DNA from: Podila epigama
Taxonomy: Eukaryota; Mortierellomycota; Mortierellomycetes; Mortierellales; Mortierellaceae
Length of the DNA: 13,575 nt
NCBI GenBank assembly: GCA_015679605.1
Contig: JAAAVE010000291.1
Location: 1-13,575 of the forward strand
Direction: 5' to 3'
The position numbers and the translations under genes were made by a program. The notes below the pieces were generated by a model. It worked only from the letters and a program-made list of their open reading frames with translations, ran no database searches and was not told where the DNA came from. Every line of letters starts with the position of its first letter. The first letter of the stretch is position 1. Shown here piece by piece: positions 1 to 8,831 of this stretch.

Positions 1-22
1 CACACACACACACACACACACA
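1..22. repeat. (CA)11 dinucleotide microsatellite at the window edge
   Basis: Eleven uninterrupted CA units open the window. They lie inside the third intron of the minus-strand PIP5K gene, because the exon ending at 401 has a 5' splice site and no matching next exon is found down to position 1. On the transcribed strand the tract reads (TG)n. Confidence 0.9.
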
Positions 23-400
23 AAAAAGGCCGCTCTGCTCTTTACTCTTTACTACTCCACTCACACGTCCATCTGTGATCCTTCTCTTTTGCAACTGGGC
101 TCAACAAAAAGTAACAACGCCCAGCCAGGGGAAGATTGTCTCTCTTCTTTGTCCTCTTTTGTACAAAACTCACCCTTTCGAAACCCCTCAACCCGAAAGT
201 TCATCCACCCACCACAACTCCTATGTTATTTTTTTTTTTTTCATATCACTTTTTTGCGTCATACTGCGCTCTCACATCCATTTCATCTTTTTGTACCTTT
301 TGGTGTTTCCACTAGGTCACTCTCCCTCTCTCCTTCAACCCAATCTCACAAGAAGAACACAAACAAAAACGTTAAAACAAAAAATAAAATAAAAACTTAC

Positions 401-3105
401 CAAGTAATCTGAAGCATCGATGTGAAAGTCTTCGCGTAAATGACGAAACACCCATGGTGCATAGTCCTTGAACTTGAAATCATATTTTGACGAAGGCGTC
501 AATTCATTTCCAGTACTAATGGTTCCAAAAAAGAAAAAAGATCAAGACGGTCAAAAAAAGAAACAAAGAAAAAAAACTAGGAAAAGGCCACTTACAAATC
601 CATATCCAGTGATATTATATGAGAACAAAGGTTACTTACATGTCAAAGGCCAGTTTGTGTGCCGATGTAAAGTCTTCGTCAACAAGAGCACGTTGAGGTT
701 TGGCATTGCATCGAGAGACCTGTTGGTTCAGGAACACGAAAGCAAACAACAACGACAAGGAAAAAAAAACGCGAGAGTGAGATGGAGAGAGATGGAGAGA
801 GAGAGAGAGAAAAAAAGAACGTTTAGGTTAGTCAGTGGGAGCCAGTACGGAAAAGAAACAAAGTACCCAATCAAACACACACACACAAACATAAAAAAAA
901 GCGTGAATGAATGAATAGTGGATGAGATGGTATATTCCAATCCGCACCATGCATGGCATGCACCCGCTCTCTCTTCTCCTTTCAGGGCGAAAAAAAAGGT
1001 GGACCAACACTTTTGTGTATTCTCACAAGAGTGCGCATCCTGGTCGGTCGCATGGGACCACAAAAAAAATAAGAGAGAAGTGGTGTGTATGATAGATGCT
1101 CACGCACAAAATGTGACAAAAAAACCGTTGAAAAATGGACGGGATGAACATGGTGGGATAGTTGAACAAACACACCAACATAATCAACATAATCAACATA
1201 ATCAACATAATCAACAATAAAACTTACACTGACACGTATACCTGTCAACATGTTGTACATGAGAACATAGTTGACATGGTCTTCACCGATGCGAGTACCA
1301 ATGAGGACGCGGTCATTATCCTCATCCTTGTCCTTTTTTCTCTTGGACATGCGACGACTACTGCTCTTTTTGAGGGCCTCCATCCGTCGTTTGGCCTCTT
1401 CAAGGTCATCCATTTCCATCTCGTCGTCTGAACGATGGAATGAAGCAGAGGCAAGGTCTGCAGAGTAGGTGTTACGACGGTAGATCTGGCGCCGTTTAGC
1501 TCTGCTGGACGATTCAGCCTGAGGATCCTGCTGGTAGGTTGTTTGCTGGAGCTGGTGCTGTTGCTGTGAAATGCGAGAGGACGTCGAGACACCGCCTTCG
1601 CCCAACAACAATGATCCAGACTGCAACTTGCGAACATCCATGGTTGAGGCGCGTGTGGGTGTTGCAAATTTGGATGGACTTTGTTTTGCTGAAGTGACTG
1701 TGTGCTGGTAACCTCCACCGGCACCTGCTGCACCAGCGATCGTCGCAGTGGATGATGAGACGACCGAAGCAGGCGATCGAGGTGCAAAGGGCTGTTGCTG
1801 TTGTTGTTGTTGATGATGATGCTGCTGCTGCTGTTGCTGCATATAGTATTGTTGCTGCTCGTACGTAGCCCCGTCTTGACCACCTTCAAAGACTGGGACA
1901 GTCGCGGACGTGATAGCGACTGCAGGGATGGGTGTAGTGGAAGAAGAAGATGTGGATGATGAGGACGTGACGGTGGCGGGTATTGGTAGGGCAGCAAGAG
2001 TGGTCATGTTGGCGACGGTGGAAGAGACGTCGTTCAACTTGATGGGCGCGTAGCTGGAGGGTCGAGGTCGGGAGGTGGGAGATGGGGCGGGTGAGGAGGT
2101 AGCGGTGGTGGAGGTGGTCCTTGGAGGGCTGTGAGGTGCATGCGGATGCGCATGTGCCGATGTATCAGCAGGGGCAAAGGGGGTAGAGGCAGAGACAGAG
2201 GCAGAGGCAGGAGCGTTAGAAGAAGACGACGACGACGAAAAAGAGACAGGGGTGGAGGTGTGGTTCTGAAGAGGGGGTTGCGAATGATGAGGTTGGCCAC
2301 CGTCAGAGATGGAAGAAGCAGGTGAGGACAAGGAAGAAGCCTTGAAGGTCGAGGTTTCTGTCGCGCTCAGTGTGGGAGAGGGCTCCAATGAGAAGCCTTG
2401 TGCGAATTGATTTGGATGGTGAGAGTGAAGGTGGTCGCCATTGTCATTGTGGAGGAGATGTGGAGAAGAGATTGGTTGCGAGTGTAGTGAGGTGAATCTG
2501 GGAGGAAGGGTGTTTTCAGAGTGGACATGCTGCTGCTGCTGTTGATGTTGTTGATATTGTTGTTGAGAAGCGAGTGTTGGTCCTTTGAGGGGTGGTGTCA
2601 ATGAAGAGATGCGTGGAGGAGTGGATGGAGTGTTTAGTTTTTGTTGTTGCAACATCTTTGGTGCTATGGAGGAGATTTGCATTTGTTGTGAAGGCCAGAG
2701 GTTTTGATGCTCGTGTTGTAATGGTTGTTGTTGTTGTAGTTGATGATGATGTTGCTGCTGCTGTTGTTGTTGATATTGCTTTTGATGTGGTAAAGTCGTG
2801 TTGGTGTGAGTGTCGTTGTTGTAGTCGTAGTCGTGATGGGGTTGATGATGACTATGGACACCATTGGTGGTCTGGAGCATGTCTTCACGTTTGGGAGTGG
2901 GCGATGAAGGCGGGGAAGGAGAGGAGAGGGCGCCGGTCTGGGTGCCCTCAGAGACCTTTTGCAGACCATGCTTTGGATGGTATTCGACGACGTTGGGTGA
3001 GGAGTAGACGCCGTTACCATGGTCAAACAGGTCACTGTAGAAACCTCCGTTGGTGGTGTCTGTAGTGGAGGTGGTGGTGGTAGTATTGGTTTCCATCATT
3101 CGCAT
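401..3105 (-). CDS. MSS4: Phosphatidylinositol-4-phosphate 5-kinase (Mss4/Its3 type), 5' part; continues beyond position 1
   Basis: Family role: makes PI(4,5)P2 from PI4P at the plasma membrane, acting on actin, endocytosis and wall integrity. Visible exons, in transcript order: 3105-1228, 719-640 and 515-401. Introns are 1227-720 (508 bp, long for this window) and 639-516 (124 bp); a third begins at 400 with GTAAGT and leaves the window. Joined, they give 691 residues in one frame. Residues 1 to about 595 are disordered: Thr, Gln, His and Ser/Pro tracts, then a basic segment at 584-593 ([10 protein letters not shown] region) that could be a nuclear localisation signal. The kinase fold starts near 600 with [20 protein letters not shown], then TGIRVS joined across intron 1 to [27 protein letters not shown] and PWVFRHLRE, all PIP5K hallmarks. 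The nucleotide-binding Lys, catalytic loop and activation loop lie outside the window, so activity cannot be judged. ATG 3105 is the first in frame; 3096 is an alternative. The identity is firm; the N-terminus is too low in complexity to compare. Confidence 0.93.
1176..1216 (-). repeat. Nonamer tandem repeat (CAACATAAT x4.6) just inside PIP5K intron 1
   Basis: Four perfect copies of the 9-bp unit plus a five-base partial copy. The array lies 6-46 nt downstream of the donor GTAAGT at 1227-1222, inside the first kinase intron. In the transcript the unit is ATTATGTTG. Being a multiple of three, it stays in the exon 1 frame and would read Val-Asp-Tyr repeats if the intron were retained. Copy number should be polymorphic between strains. 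Confidence 0.9.
1792..1860 (-). repeat. Interrupted CAG/CAA/CAT tract coding poly-Gln/His in PIP5K
   Basis: On the minus strand, a run of CAG and CAA codons with CAT codons in the middle encodes Gln-rich sequence interrupted by a His run ([16 protein letters not shown]) in the N-terminal arm of the kinase. Mixed CAG/CAA use makes it less slippage-prone than a pure repeat. Length variation between strains is likely. Confidence 0.85.
2528..2566 (-). repeat. Gln-rich trinucleotide tract in PIP5K
   Basis: CAG/CAA/CAT codons on the minus strand encode a short Gln-rich stretch ([13 protein letters not shown]) in the disordered N-terminal arm of the kinase. It is one of three such tracts in this exon. 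Confidence 0.8.
2724..2790 (-). repeat. Gln/His-rich trinucleotide tract in PIP5K
   Basis: CAA/CAG/CAT codons on the minus strand encode a Gln-rich block with a central His run ([16 protein letters not shown]) in the N-terminal arm. It is the longest of the three Gln tracts and a probable site of length polymorphism. Confidence 0.8.
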
Positions 3106-3176
3106 CTGGTATGGATGTGATGAAGTCGTAATAAAGTCGAGTGTCTAGATCAAATGTGTTGTGTTTTGTTACTGCT

Positions 3177-3236
3177 GGATGGAATGGAATGGATGGAATG
3201 GTTGGTTGGATGGAAGGGATGGATGGAAGGGATGAT
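3177..3236. repeat. Degenerate GGATG/GGAAT minisatellite
   Basis: Imperfect tandem GGATG and GGAATG units over about 60 bp, 70-130 bp upstream of the kinase start codon. On the kinase strand it reads as a CATCC/CATTCC pyrimidine-rich leader. This may be 5' UTR or core-promoter sequence. Confidence 0.75.
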
Positions 3237-3298
3237 GTAAAAAAAAAGATTTTTTCTGTCAGGATTCAATGACAGAAAAGGGATAGGATGGATAGGAG

Positions 3299-3336
3299 AT
3301 GTGAATGTGAATGTGATGGTGAATGGTGATGTGATG
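3299..3336. repeat. GTGAAT/GTGATG simple repeat
   Basis: Short imperfect hexamer repeat of GTGAAT and GTGATG. A related array of GTGAAT units recurs at about 3991-4018 in the same spacer, so this motif has expanded twice locally. Confidence 0.75.
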
Positions 3337-3615
3337 TAAAAGGGGGTTGTTGGAGAAAAGCGACCTGACTGAAATGAATGATGAATGAAATGAAATGAGA
3401 GAAGGAAAGAAGAAGAGAAGAAAAGTGAAAAAAACGGAACGAAAAAAAAAAAAAATAAAAAGTAAAATAAAATAAAATAAACACGAACGGGACAGACCAG
3501 AAAAAGAAAAAAGAAAAAAGGTGTGACAAAAAAGAGAAAGTGTGAGATGAGAGCAGAAAGATTTATTCTAAGCGTGAGACTGAGCATGTTATGGCAAAGA
3601 TACATACAGATACCG

Positions 3616-3702
3616 ATGATGATGATGCTGATGCTGATGATGATGAAGAAGATGATGTTGATACTGATGATACTGATGATGATGATGATGATGCTGATGA
3701 TG
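3616..3702. repeat. GAT/GCT/ACT trinucleotide microsatellite
   Basis: About 87 bp of GATGAT repeats interrupted by GCT, GAA, GTT and ACT units, upstream of the kinase gene. It lies in no gene I can support; the plus-strand translation is Met-rich repeat sequence and does not resemble a protein. Confidence 0.85.
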
Positions 3703-3804
3703 GGTACTAATGATAGGTACTGATGACTGACTGACTGATAGCTGGATGGGGGATAGGAGTTATCAGCACACTATTTTTATTAAGTGATGCCTTTTTATTC
3801 GTAC

Positions 3805-3820
3805 AATAATTTAAATTATT
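3805..3820. repeat. 16-bp perfect AT-only palindrome
   Basis: The 16 bases AATAATTTAAATTATT equal their own reverse complement. They sit in the most AT-rich part of the spacer (about 3768-3832). They could be a DNA-unwinding or protein-binding site, or chance in AT-rich DNA. Confidence 0.85.
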
Positions 3821-4492
3821 ATTTTTAATTGTGTTGTTGGTTTGAGTGTGTTGGAGAGAAGCATCGCCCATTTTTGTATTCATCGCATCGCACACACGCT
3901 ACATTTGTACCATGCACACACATCGCACCCTTCTCAACACAGTCGAAGTTGATGTGTTTTGTGTTTGTGTGTGTGAATGTGTTTTCTGTACGTGAATGTG
4001 AATGTGAATGTAAATGTGAGAGAGAGAGTCGCTGAGAGCAGAGCCACTCTGGTCTATTTCAGTCCCATCCATTCATCCTATCCATCTCTCTGATCGCAGA
4101 AATCCGTGTTCATAACCATATCCATATCCATATCCATCACAACATCATACACAGTACTGTACTTCACATCCATACAAAACCCTATCCTACCACTCTACCT
4201 CGTCATATGTACCATCCATGTGGACTATCGTCACCCTTTGCACTCTTTGCAAACCTCTAGTTTCGATCATTGACATACATACACACACACCCATCCACAC
4301 CTTCGTGTTGCTGCTGTCAAACTGCATATCATCCCGTCACTTCCCATTTTGTTCACACTCTCTCAGCCCTGTCTTCATTGTCCATTTTCTTTTTTGGACT
4401 CTCTGCACTTCAAAATGACGATCCCCTCCCTCCCCCTTCTCTCTTCCATTCACGCCAATTGAGCGCCTCTTGCTTGGCTTTTGTCTTTGGGC

Positions 4493-4511
4493 TTTTTTTT
4501 TTTTTTTTTTT
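4493..4511 (+). repeat. T19 homopolymer
   Basis: Nineteen consecutive T on the plus strand, downstream of the Argonaute stop. Long poly(dA:dT) tracts disfavour nucleosomes and often mark gene boundaries in fungi; that role is inference here. Confidence 0.9.
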
Positions 4512-4611
4512 GTATTGTATTCTATTGTACCTTTGTCTTGCCTTGTCTTGGCAATGGTAAACGTCCGCGTACAAAATATTCAGGACAAACTGGAAATAAA
4601 TTTTCCTTTTT

Positions 4612-4625
4612 TTTATTTTTTTATT
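4612..4625 (-). promoter_or_regulatory. Candidate polyadenylation signals of the Argonaute gene (two AATAAA)
   Basis: Two AATAAA hexamers on the minus strand (4625-4620 and 4617-4612) lie about 310-325 nt past the Argonaute stop codon, in an A-rich stretch. They are the first good matches I noticed downstream and would give a 3' UTR of roughly 330 nt. Fungal poly(A) signals are degenerate, so the site is tentative. Confidence 0.35.
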
Positions 4626-4935
4626 GTACTTGTTGCTTGTTGCTTGTTAGCTTATAGCTTATAGCTTGTTGACAACATAGCAAGTCTGAGCATAGCCGTA
4701 GTCAATTATAACATGGCGAGTCTGAACACAGTTGAAACATTAAAAAAAAACATGTAAAGATAAAACAGCGAAAAAAAGAGGCTAGTCTTTGATAGGAACG
4801 AATACATACAATGATGAATACTTCCATCCACGCCTACAGACTTAGAAATGTGTTTGTTTGATTTGTTTGGTTGCTCACTGCAAGTTGCAAGAGTAGAGTG
4901 GCCATTGTTCACGCGCAAACAATCTTGCACACTTT

Positions 4936-7900
4936 TTAGACAAAGAACATGTTGTTCTTGATATTATCCTACATCACAGAAGTAAGAGACATATTGCAGA
5001 CAGTTTAGACAACATGATACCATCATAAAAAAATGACAGACAGAGAGAGATAATAAAGGCATCAACAAAGCAAAAAAAAAAAAAAAAAAAAAACTCACCG
5101 AGATTTGGAAAGTGTGCTCTGGGTTACTTCCAGAACTGCCGCTGTCTGAAAACTCGCGTCCTTGGTACTGTCGTGCACGGTATGCAAGCAAATGCGCATA
5201 GTACACAGGTGGCACAATCGACACCGACTTTGGACATCTGCTGTAGATATGGCACAGACGGAATGTCAATGACTGAAGCGAGTCCGACGTAAAGTTGTTC
5301 TGGTCAAGAAGCACGTGGTACAACGTAGGTCGAGATGTCCCCTGCAAACCACCATGACTCTGCAAGTAAAAGTCAAACTCGGTCGGGTGCGTGATCACAG
5401 AGTCAACCACAGTGCCCGCCTGACAGTTGCCTGACCGATCGCCATCGTTCGGATGCATCGGGAACAAACGTGCATGGTGTCGCTTCTTGACCACAACGAA
5501 GGTGATCTTGGGTGAATAGTTGGCTATGATAAGAGTGAGAGAGAGAGTGAGTGAGTGAGGGTGAGTGTGCGTAAAGAGAATAATCCAGGTCAACAAAAAA
5601 AAAAAAAAAAAAAACACATACGATCCATGTGGTGGCAGGCTTCCTTGACAGCGGCAACCTCCGCTTCCAACACTTGTGCAAACTGTCCATCCGACACACC
5701 ATCACGGTAAAACAAGATGCGCGAAGGTCGAATCTTGTTCCGAATCGCAAACGCTGCAATAAGCTCATACACCAAGTACTTGAGCTGCTCAATCACCTCG
5801 CATCGACTATCCTGCAATTGAAGGCGTCCAGCATACCGGAAACCATGCGAGTCCATCGATCCCACCACTGCCACAATCGACCGCTGACCATCATCACGTC
5901 CTCCTCGCCCTCCTCCTCCTCCACCGGGCGTCGGATGTGTTACGTCCGCACCGATAATCATAGTAGGTGCTTCCGTCACGAACGGAATCGAGTTCTTTGC
6001 AAGCGTATTGTTGATGCCTCCAAGCTTTGCATTGATCTTTAAACCAAGCATGCCACAGTACTGTCTGTTCACTCTCTTGATCTTGTTAGACAGCACACAC
6101 TGCGTCATCTTTCCATTCTGTGATGTTTCGCAGTATTGCTTAATCGCCGCATACGTTTGACAGACAGAAGGCAACACCACCAAGATGACTAGTTGGCAAC
6201 ATGAAGAGAAAAATGATATTGTCATGTTGTTAATGCGGGCATATTCATACCAATAATGGTCACACTCAATACTGTCACATCGATGCATTCGCAGATCCTA
6301 GAATCATTCAGCTCAATCGCATTTACATATAGAGACTTACTCTGGGGACTCTCATGGCAAGCTCGCTCAATCATGCTCCAGATACTATCGACATTTCGCT
6401 CAACCTGATTGCCCTGAGCATACATAATAGGCGGTTCTCGTCTGATCACAGTCACACCATTCTCCGTCAACGTCGATGTCAACTCACGAACAAAGTTCTG
6501 CACAGTGTACTGTGGGAACCGGTTTTCGTCCTCGAAAACGAGAATGCCCCAAGACGACAACTCGGCGCCTTTAAACATCTTGCGGCTTGGATTCAACTGC
6601 CAGCCACCGCCTTGAGGGTTCACCATCGATCTATTAGAGTACTCCACCGTCGGTGGGTCAATTAGACGAGCTGGCACGCTAATCATCTCAGGATTGACCT
6701 TGAGCTTAAACTCGCGCATATACGCATTGTTGTTAAAGTCCAGCTCTCTGACATTGCGCTGAATTCGGTCTAAACGCTCCCTCGGCTTTGTACAGGTTCC
6801 CTTGATCATCTCTGCAGTTTGTTCCTCGTTAAGCTATTATATAGAGATACGAGAGAGAAAGAGACATACATACATATACATGAAAAGAAGAGATAGAGAA
6901 TGCGTTGAAAAAAGAGATGGGAATGATGTTAATATAGTTTCAACACGAACTAGTTAACCCATAATCCACCGATTCTTGATATATGGAGGAGGAAAAAAAA
7001 AAAAAAAAAAAAACTTACTCTTCGAGTGAATCGCTTGCCAGGCACAATGACACACACTTCGGCCGGAAAGTATAGAGTCGACTCGCGACCACGGACTCCG
7101 ATACAGGGCAGGAAGGGATATCTCAGTCTCAAACCATACGCCTTTTCGTAATACTGTGGAATCGACAAGTGGCACTTTCCACCATCGTTGAGTGTCTGTT
7201 CAAAGGTGATTTTTTCTGCCGACATCATGCTGACCTCTGAGACCTTGTACCTACGCACAAAGTAAAACAAAAGAGTGTTAACGAACCCGACTTTAACCAG
7301 GGCTTGAGACGTGTCAAGGTATATCATCACAACATATTCGCACTACTCAAACACACACATTGAAAGAGAAAATAATAATAAAAAAAAACTCGAAAAATAC
7401 CTCTTCTTGAACGATGCACCACGGTGCGTCACAGTAAACGAACAAGCTTTAAAATGCTTATGCAGGACCTGAAAGTCACGAGAGCCAAGACCATAACGAC
7501 GAAGGTCCTCAACATCACGCTTGCGAAGAACCTCAGGCATCAGTCCTGCTGCATTGCCACCTTTCACAAACGCGCCTGAAGCCACGTCAATGTTGGCATA
7601 AAGTCGGCCTTGGCCAGGGCGGATCGATTGAAAAATACCATCCCATTTTTCAATACCACCTCCCAGGTTCTGAGCACGCTCCGGAGTAAAAGCTGAGCGA
7701 CCCACACTGACACGCTCCGAAAAAAGCTTGTGTGTCAAGACGATATTCAACGCTAAGTGACGTATGGCACATTTTTTTTTAAATCCATCAGTCAAAAACA
7801 GAACACCAAAACAGAACACATGTCGTGGCATATATCATGATTAAGAAAGGGAAGGATGGGGGGGAGGAGGATCAAAATGATAAATTACCAACCTTGCAAG

Positions 7901-8617
7901 GCAGTCATACAAGACGGCGTGAAAGGTCCCTTTCGGTTAAGAAAGTCGTGTAGTTCACCAAGGTCAATCTTGGCAACCTTGGACATCTTGACAGTAAACT
8001 CGTTGCGACTACGAGGTCTTGAAGAAGAAGAGGACGACGACGACGAAGATTTTGGAGCGCCGGATGGGTCTGGAAGCGCGACTTGGCGAGTAATACCCAC
8101 ATTCATATCAAAGTCAAGCTCTTCAGACGAGTACGCGTTGCAACGTCCATCAAAGACTGTCTTGAATTTCTTGATTTCAGGGAGTTCTTCAATAACTTGC
8201 CAGAGCTGTTATTGTAAAGTTCCCGAAACAAACAAAAAAAAAAATAGGCTCAGCCTCACAAACAAAAAGTGGCGCGACGTCTACATCAATCAGGGTATGT
8301 GGCATTGGGCTTAAATGTCATTCTCTCTTACCTTTCGAGCCTTCTCTGGAGGAATTTCTGGAGTGATGGCAACATCATAATGCCAAATAGTGTCAACGGG
8401 AAGCTGAATTATGTATTTTTACAAAAGGAGAGTGAAGTTTTCGTCAATCTACAATGTTGACACTGTCTGAGCCTAATGTAGCTTTTTTTTCACTTTGAGC
8501 ATTCATAATTACCTGGGGGATGGCAAAAAAGTTGGTTTTGACTTGAAGGCGACGACCCTCAACACCACCCTTGTCTGGTCGTTGAGCAATAGTAGGTGCT
8601 CTCCCGTTTGAGCTCAT
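4936..8617 (-). CDS. AGO: Argonaute protein, complete, nine exons, slicer residues intact
   Basis: Family role: the effector of RNA silencing, binding a small RNA and cleaving matched transcripts. Exons in transcript order: 8617-8513, 8403-8332, 8205-7893, 7752-7401, 7250-7019, 6833-6341, 6188-5622, 5523-5099, 4968-4936. They total 2592 nt (863 residues plus TAA), and every junction keeps the frame and restores conserved family sequence ([54 protein letters not shown]). Domains: N-terminal lobe about 20-165 with a Ser10 run (112-121); linker with SVGRS and [12 protein letters not shown] about 225-358 ([23 protein letters not shown]); MID about 440-590 with guide 5'-phosphate residues Y535, K539, Q552, K573, K577; PIWI about 597-840. 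The catalytic tetrad is D604 (GADVTHP), E653, D685 (FYRDGV) and H822 (YYAHL). The end NNMFFV is the usual hydrophobic Argonaute tail. A Gly-rich insert (611-619) follows DVTHP. ATG 8617 opens a short N-terminus before [10 protein letters not shown]; an A precedes the start codon by one to three bases. It is probably a cytoplasmic protein of the gene-silencing pathway; no Dicer or RdRP gene is nearby. Confidence 0.96.
5072..5093 (-). repeat. T22 tract at the 5' end of Argonaute intron 8
   Basis: Twenty-two A on the plus strand, so T22 in the transcript, beginning at intron base +6 directly after GTGAG of the donor at 5098. The intron (5098-4969) is 130 bp. Confidence 0.92.
5595..5614 (-). repeat. 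T20 tract at the 5' end of Argonaute intron 7
   Basis: Twenty T in transcript sense beginning at intron base +8, just after donor GTATGTG at 5621. The intron (5621-5524) is 98 bp, so a fifth of it is this tract. Confidence 0.92.
6993..7013 (-). repeat. T21 tract at the 5' end of Argonaute intron 5
   Basis: Twenty-one T in transcript sense beginning at intron base +6, directly after GTAAG of the donor at 7018. The intron (7018-6834) is 185 bp, the longest in this gene. Confidence 0.92.
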
Positions 8618-8831
8618 TTAGAAATGGATGTTGGATGGGTGAGCAGGTGTGAATGTGTGAAAAGTAAAAGTGTACGAAATGTTGAAGGAAAGAAGAAAAA
8701 AAAAATTGTGGGGCTTTTCTGCGTTCAAAATTATTTTAATTTTCTTTGGTACATCTGTTGTAAGTACTGCAGCATATTGCAGCATATTGCACCACACGCA
8801 CACACACAAAAAAAAAAGATCGTATAATACA
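8618..8831 (-). promoter_or_regulatory. 214-bp spacer: Argonaute upstream region and centrin-like gene 3' region
   Basis: The whole gap between the centrin-like stop and the Argonaute start, both on the minus strand. In Argonaute sense it holds a CT-rich stretch just before the ATG (a common fungal leader feature), a T-rich run, a direct repeat of GCAGCATATT (two copies, 8769-8788 on the plus strand) and a weak TATA-like ATTATAC near the far end. No canonical AATAAA for the centrin-like gene was seen. It must carry both the end of one gene and the start of the next unless the transcripts overlap. Confidence 0.5.

Larger units (their letters stand above)
3106..4935. other. Intergenic spacer: PIP5K upstream side and Argonaute downstream side
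   Basis: No convincing gene on either strand over 1.8 kb; open frames here are short and translate simple repeats. The part next to 3105 should hold the kinase promoter and 5' leader. The sequence just before ATG 3105 ends in a pyrimidine-rich stretch and CAG on the minus strand, so a leader intron ending at the ATG is possible. The part next to 4936 should hold the Argonaute 3' UTR. Contents: GGATG- and GTGAAT-type repeats, a GAT-rich tract, an AT palindrome, CATATC repeats (4117-4134) and a T19 run (4493-4511). No tRNA-like or rRNA-like sequence was recognised. Confidence 0.7.

Noticed and set aside
468-914. 148-residue Lys/Arg-rich frame on the plus strand
   Set aside because: It is antisense to PIP5K exons 2 and 3 and their introns, and its composition comes from A-rich intron sequence.
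1176-1216. CRISPR-like or structured repeat array
   Set aside because: The units are 9 bp, contiguous and without spacers, within a eukaryotic intron; this is a minisatellite.
982-1227. C-terminal extension of the kinase exon 1 frame to a stop at 982 as the true end of the protein
   Set aside because: A consensus GTAAGT at 1227 and exon 2 at 719-640 restore [13 protein letters not shown], the conserved PIP5K sequence; the extension is intronic. It is kept only as a possible retained-intron product.
2592-3065. Val-rich plus-strand frame and several minus-strand frames overlapping PIP5K exon 1
   Set aside because: These are shadows of trinucleotide repeats in other frames of the kinase N-terminal arm.
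3150-3605. Phe-rich 151-residue minus-strand frame upstream of the kinase
   Set aside because: It is low-complexity translation of A/G-rich simple repeats, with no domain-like sequence.
6189-6340. Open frames running into Argonaute intron 6 from both sides, including an ATG at 6288, as coding sequence
   Set aside because: The two frames differ in phase, and joining 6341 to 6188 gives PQ-IILVVLP, which fits the MID domain; the intervening peptide resembles nothing in the family.
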